From Siphonodentalium dalli (Eukaryota > Mollusca > Scaphopoda > Gadilida > Siphonodentaliidae): a stretch of 64,000 nucleotides of DNA. The stretch spans positions 212,364,205 through 212,428,204 of the forward strand of contig CP136064.1 of assembly GCA_032622095.1 (NCBI GenBank). Direction: 5' to 3'. A program made the position numbers and the translations under genes. Under the pieces are notes generated by a model, which saw only the letters and a list, made by a program, of their open reading frames with translations, did not search any database and was not told the DNA's origin. Positions 58,636-64,000 of the stretch are shown in pieces; the stretch's first letter is position 1, and every line of letters begins with the position of its first letter.

Positions 58636-60253
58636 AGGGGACCAGCCTAGAGGGCGACTAAGGATATACTAGTTTCTTCTCCCTAAATTATATCACTTCT
58701 CCCTATTTTGTTCCAGGGAGAAGTGATTTCTCTCTCATATACCAGTATGCATATGTCCAAACAGAATATTTAAACTGTATATTCATTTATAATGGTGTCC
58801 TTACTCATTAATATAATCATTTTATAAGGCCTGGTAACAATAAAAAAATTGCTAGCTTTTCATCCCCGCCCGCCCGCCCGCCCGCTGCGAATTTTAGGGC
58901 TTGCCCCGAAATTTTGTATTATTAAATGCTAAAAATTGCCAATGGACTGATATGTATTGCCAAGATAAACTCACGTTGTTTATAAAAAAAAACGGATATG
59001 AAAATGATTATTCAGAATTTATACCGACAGTTCCACAAAATCAATCTAAGGGGCGTAATTCTATACGCAATTGTAAACACAATAGCACGTGAAAAATACA
59101 AGAAAATACAAATCGTTTTTGTGATTTTACGATTGCAATCGGCCGGCACCCTTACAATAAAAGATTGGTATGGGTGCAACGGTCGATGATTCGACAACCG
59201 TAGTTGATGTCTACCACCTATACACGGGAGGAAAACTTGACAACACCGCTCCAGTCGGTGATATGCCATCACAATTTCGTGCAAGTGCTGGTCGGAGCAA
59301 AACAGTCCGCACACAATGCTGCCCGACAAGTCCCATTGGAGACGTCGTTGGCTTTCTGGGACCATTATATATATACAATTCGACCCAGACATTCAAATAA
59401 TAAGGTCAAGAAAGATGCATTTCAGTTACTCATGTTGGTCAGCAACAAAGCCATTCATCTGCCCGAGAAGGCTGCCAACCCGGTGGTGAATGATAAGTTT
59501 AAGTTACGGAATGACATTATTGACTGGTTGAAAAAAACAACAGATCGGATTCTATATCAACAATGTGGACAGACTTGGTAAAAGTTCTGTGAACATCCTA
59601 TGTGACACGCTCTGGTATATACTGCCCATGTAGTGGGCCTATGTTTCAAAGTAACTTTTAAAAAGAATAATATATCAATGAATTCAATATGTGTTTCTAT
59701 TTCAAATTAATATATACAGAAAATATACTTTGTGTCATTGTCTCTTCATCCCTATGACGTATCTGTGAATGCACTTGTTTCCCACATATAATATTGAACT
59801 CAAAAGTTCAAAGACATTCACATCACAAAATTTATATCAGAGAGAGAGGTACAGGTAATGCCCCCTATCTTACCAGGGTAACATACTGCGACAGATAAAT
59901 TGGTTAATTGGACATGCTGATGTTCCTATCAATGCATTGAACAATTGATAGTTAGATCCACGATTCCGCCTTATTATTTATACTTGGAAAAATAAAAATA
60001 TGCCCCCCCCCCCCCCCACTTTAAAAACAAAAAGTGGATGAAAATCTATCATTTTTTTTATTGTGGCCTAAAAATCCTATTGTATTGCATTATACATGTA
60101 CTTATTGAATCATAGAATGGTAATATTGGGAGTAAATTGTTCTGGAACCTTTATTATATCTCCTTGATACATGTAACAGTCCACTTCTCCCTAATAATCC
60201 AAAAGAGAGAAGTGACTTCTCCCATTTTGAAACCTCTGGGCTGGTCCCTGTTT
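58636..60253. mobile_element. ~1.6-kb inverted-repeat element, duplicate
   Basis: Copy of 51,303-52,920 in duplication unit 2, differing by one C in each of the two C-rich runs. Confidence 0.55.
59204..59581 (+). pseudogene. unidentified ORF, duplicate copy
   Basis: Identical in every residue to the ORF at 51,872-52,249, because it lies in duplication unit 2. Confidence 0.25.
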
Positions 60254-60834
60254 GATGCCCATGAAAATGTCCCCTGGCTATTCTACTATTATTTACTTGA
60301 ACCTTGGCAACATTCCCTGGGTTGTAGAACAAAATTGGGATATTACAATTGTGAAGTTGGATGAAGTCAATTAGAAAATAGGAACATTTATCATATAAAT
60401 CATGCCTGCCAAAAGTTATCACCATTGGCTTTTGTTTGTAAAAATTATGTCACAGGCTGTGGCAGCTAGGTTACAGACATCATTATCGGGCTGGTTTTCT
60501 AGTGTTATAGTCATTTGTGTGTTGGTTGGTTTTCTATCCATCTGGGTTCAAAGAACTAATTTAGTCTTATATATTGTATGTACTGGATAATGAAAGTGTC
60601 AATGACACTGTAACTCAACTTGGAGAGAGGATAATGTCATAAATTACAGTTAATGGAGCAATCAAGAATGTGGAAAGTTTAAATGTTTAAGCAATAGCAG
60701 ATGTTAACCCACCACTTGGCGATAGTAAATTACTATGATCGGAATCATAAATGAGAGTTTTGATGTTGAATTATAGAGTATACTGTTATGTACTATTATA
60801 GACAAATGTACATAACACAAATTATTGGATTTAT

Positions 60835-60920
60835 GGGTCACTCGCATGTAGATAAGAGAATGCACTGGTACATGATATGTAATGCTGCACCACCACAGCC
60901 TTGGGTTAAATGGGAAAAAG
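60835..60920. mobile_element. family B fragment at right edge of duplication
   Basis: CTCGCATGTAGATAAGAGAA TGCACTGG, then TAATGCTGCACCACCACAG: the end of a family B element without termini, starting about 12 bp outside duplication unit 2. Confidence 0.55.
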
Positions 60921-61321
60921 GTGACCTGGACATGGAATACTTGGGTTAAGAGAGTCAAATTTAAGTTTACAAGGATAGTGTATCAAATTATACCAACACC
61001 CATCAAGATAAAGACACCTCACTGCTGACCCACTAATATCAATTATATAGCAGAGCTGTCAACAAATCACAGACATTGTTTATATTGATGCTGGCATCAT
61101 CTCTATTAAACCAATAAAATTTATAATGACCTCAGGCCATCTGTCGAGTGATATACTCAGTGATATACATAGCTTTCTTTATTTGCACATTGGCATAAGA
61201 GACATCAGAAAATAAAATCGCCTTAACAATAGCTAAGTAGTCCAAAGGCATGGGATGGAATTGATGAATTGGGTTTAAAGTCACTCCAAACAAATTTACC
61301 AGTACATAACACAAGATTATG

Positions 61322-61705
61322 GACCGATTTAAACCAAATTTGGTGTGGTGACTCGGGGTACCCTTGGCATTTATAATGGTGTTAGTTTTTCAAATTTTGT
61401 TAACTTTAAAAATTTTTTTTTAAAATTATTTAAACAAAAAATATTTTATTATATATTTTTTTTATTTATTTATTCATATTTATTTATTTTGTTTTTTTAA
61501 TTTAGCAAGGAATTCAATCAATTTTGAGTGAATCTATTTTGGGCTGAAAAACCCATATACAAAATTTGGTTTTGATTAGATAGAAAATGTTTGAGTTATC
61601 GCATTACATGTCAAGTGTCTACGGACGGACAGGCGGCCTGATGGACACATGGACAATAACCCATGACAATAGATCAAACTTGATTTTGTTAAGTTGAGCT
61701 AAATA
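61322..61705. repeat. dispersed repeat with GGAC-type tail
   Basis: AAACCAAATTTGGTGTGGTG ACTCGGG as at 19.2 kb, then an A/T-rich stretch, CTACGGACGGACAGGCGGCC and TTGTTAAGTTGAGCTAAA as at 39.35 kb. It looks like a complete member of the family seen in fragments elsewhere. Confidence 0.55.
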
Positions 61706-63106
61706 TAGTCATGTTTACTCATGTGTATTGCATATAATAAACAGAGAGCCCAAACATCAATTCATGAACATGTATCATTGGTTCACGGTATGTCGAACAA
61801 ATTGGGGGAGATGGGTTTCATAAATAAGGTTCATAACCCTCACTCATGCATAGGGCTCTACATCTGATCTGCACATGGCATGTCCTTCTATAATTGCTTC
61901 CACAATTGCCCAATATATCAATATTCTCACAGATTTAGATTTATTTTGAGATACATTTATTGCTCATATATCGTGGTTGTTAAACTCAACATGATGGAAT
62001 TCCAAATGATAATTGGACGACCATAGTGTGGTCAGATGGAATAATTTTGTCAGCGTAATCAGGGAACCAATATCTGACAACCTTAATGCATTCTGTTCAT
62101 TGATTTATTCAGCCTATCCTTTCTGCTGTGGTCAGCGTTTATCTTCAAAGGAAGTATACGCTGATAACCCAGTTCAGAGCACAGTTCTCTAAGATAACCT
62201 ACTGTAGATTTATGTGCGTAAACCAGTTTCAACAGCACCTACACAGTGCATGAGGTCTTGATATTAAACACACAGCCCCAATTTAATTTACATGCAGTTC
62301 CAATTTGCAATGGTATTGTCATTGACACTGAACTGTATTGCCAGTTCTGAGAAACAGCTTACCATGCATACCTACATGTAAATAAATGTGGTGCCATTGT
62401 ACAAGTAGTATAAACTAAAATGCAACATGCATGTAAAGTGGAGGGTACATAACTTTTAGAGTGTGTAATAAAAACCTTCCATTTGAATATACATGATATC
62501 GAGCATTTGAAACTGATGTAATAGATCATACTAGTACATCTCCATTTGAAACTTATGTAATTGACCATACTAGTACATGTACATGTTGAAGCTTTAACTG
62601 ACAATTTGTGCCCATTTCCCACAAGCAGAATACCAGTAACCCTCTATGAACCTCTATTGACAATAAAGCCAGTAATTAAATCTTATATCCTTCCTGCTAA
62701 TAACTACAATGCTTCATCTCAGATCCTCATGTTTGACCACATAGGGGACATGACCCCATGCTACAAGGATCAATTGGTCATTTGTTTCCTGTGTACTGTG
62801 TAGAAAGAATTGGTGGTAATTCTGGATACATGGTCCAATAATGAAACAAGCCGCCAGTAGTGATACTACTGTAGGATGGGCATGTCATGGGGTGTTAAAA
62901 AGCCATTAATCTCCTCATCCTGTATTACATCTCTCCTCTCTTGACATTAAACTTGACCACTCTGGACAGATATCCAGATTGAATTAAAATGAGAAGAGGA
63001 ATACATTAGGTTCACAGTATGACTCAAGATAATATCAATAAGTTTAGTGTTAGGCCTGTCTTTAGATCTGCATAATAACCTGCCCACAGGAACAAATATG
63101 TGATGG
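61706..63106. other. AT-rich stretch, nothing recognised
   Basis: A small direct repeat (CATACTAGTACAT with CTCCATTTGAAAC, about 62.5 kb) and nothing else supportable. No LRCH first exon seen. Confidence 0.5.
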
Positions 63107-63336
63107 TCAACCCTTCCTATACTAAATACTCATTGATGAGTAGTTAGGAAATGTGAAATAGTAAGTTTAACAAAAGACCAAAGAAAGAATATCAATCCTT
63201 CTGCACTTGGATTAGCATTTTGTCTGTCTGTTGTCTGCTTTTATTACCTGAACATATCCCCCCAGATGAATAATACTGTTCCATTCTATACTTTTATAGC
63301 TGAATGGGAGAATCCGTTCACTATTAAAAGGGTTAA
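63107..63336. mobile_element. TTAA family D element, copy 4
   Basis: CAACCCTTCCTATACTAAAT ACTC at the left, GAATGGGAGAATCCGTTCAC ... AAAGGGTTAA at the right. The central hairpin is mostly deleted. Confidence 0.72.
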
Positions 63337-63749
63337 TTAACTAGTGAGTCAAAATTTTAAAGAATGATGTCGAGTTCCCCCCAGGCCCCTCCTCTCATGC
63401 TTCTGGTTCTGAATTGTACTACTTTACAGATATTAAATACTGATATAAAATCTGAATAAATAAAAGAAAATCTGAAGGCTTTAAATAGAAAAAAATATAT
63501 ATTTTGGCTCTCATATTTATATTCTACTTAATTTGTTGACCGTCCATGTGAAATATCTCTTAAAGAATGACAGGGGCTGAAGCCAATTCCCAAAAGCAAA
63601 AAATAATGCAAACAAACACCAGTAACAGATCACATTGTTTTTACAAATCTTACAAGACATCAGCAAAACATGACGAACCTCATGTGGCTATTGATATTTA
63701 TGTTAGTGTTGTGTTTAGAAATATTGTTGCAGACTCTCCAAATTCAGGC

Positions 63750-63883
63750 TTAACCCTTTCAGTGCCAGGTCTGATTTTTGTATCAACCCATATACCCTGT
63801 GCCAATGCATTCTCTTATATATGCGAGTCGACCATAGGTCGCCTCGCATATATAAGAGAATGCATTGGTCTAACAATTTTTCA
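63750..63883. mobile_element. chimera of TTAA families E and B
   Basis: TTAACCCTTTCAGTGCCAGG TCTGATTTTTGTATCAACCC is the left end of family E. It runs directly into CCTGTGCCAATGCATTCTCT and a complete family B stem-loop ending AATGCATTGGTCTAACAA. No right terminus was found before the window ends. Confidence 0.7.
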
Positions 63884-64000
63884 TCATTTGTTATTATTTT
63901 TTACAATTTTTTACAATTTTAATAATTTTTTCCTATATTCTTTAACAGACTTATTTTGTAGGTTAGTGCCAGGGAATCTCACGTTTTTCATGGGCATAAA

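Larger units (their letters stand above)
53491..60823. repeat. 7,333-bp tandem duplication, unit 2
   Basis: Starts ATTCACTGAAATAAGTCC after ACATAACACAAATT, and ends with the same ACATAACACAAATTATT followed by unrelated GGATTTATGG. Head-to-tail orientation with no spacer. Confidence 0.97.

Overview
This is AT-rich animal nuclear DNA. Coding capacity is confined to short exons with GT/AG borders, spread over tens of kilobases and embedded in a dense field of short palindromic transposon relics. The repeat styles (foldback elements, tails carrying GGAC-type tandem repeats, TTAA- and TA-targeted miniature elements) and the invertebrate-type gene suggest a marine mollusc, most probably a bivalve. 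That assignment is inference; no species marker is present.

The only gene I can support is LRCH (leucine-rich repeat and calponin-homology domain protein) on the minus strand. Eleven coding exons run from about 44.8 kb down to 0.52 kb. All ten exon-exon joins keep the reading frame, and joined they give 1,984 nt (about 661 codons): about seven leucine-rich repeats, a conserved linker, a 216-residue low-complexity exon, a charged coiled-coil segment and a Ser/Tyr/Pro-rich tail. The N-terminal exon or exons and promoter lie above 44.8 kb, probably beyond the right edge. The C-terminal calponin-homology exons lie beyond the left edge. Everything else looks intronic or 5' flanking and non-coding.

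Layout. 0-8 kb: two LRCH exons plus TTAA and TA miniature elements. 8.37-13.79 kb: a GC-richer compound element bounded by inverted repeats, holding a 37-C tract, a tRNA-like sequence and a ~170-bp module repeated three times, with no recognisable transposase. 14-29.5 kb: six exons between miniature elements and short tandem arrays. 29.48-31.18 kb: a 1.7-kb element with a 9-bp target duplication and a second foldback element nested inside it. 31-45 kb: three leucine-rich-repeat exons among many miniature elements, a CpG-rich 120-bp tandem array and a 447-bp foldback element. 46.16-60.82 kb: a nearly identical tandem duplication of 7,333 bp, containing a 1.6-kb inverted-repeat element with an unidentified 125-codon ORF. 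61-64 kb: repeat relics, including a chimera of two TTAA families.

The main biology is the repeat landscape: several families share a TTAACCCTTTC end, carry twin hairpins, nest in one another and approach LRCH splice sites. The tandem duplication is either very recent or an assembly artefact. No CRISPR array, rRNA, functional tRNA or bacterial operon is present.
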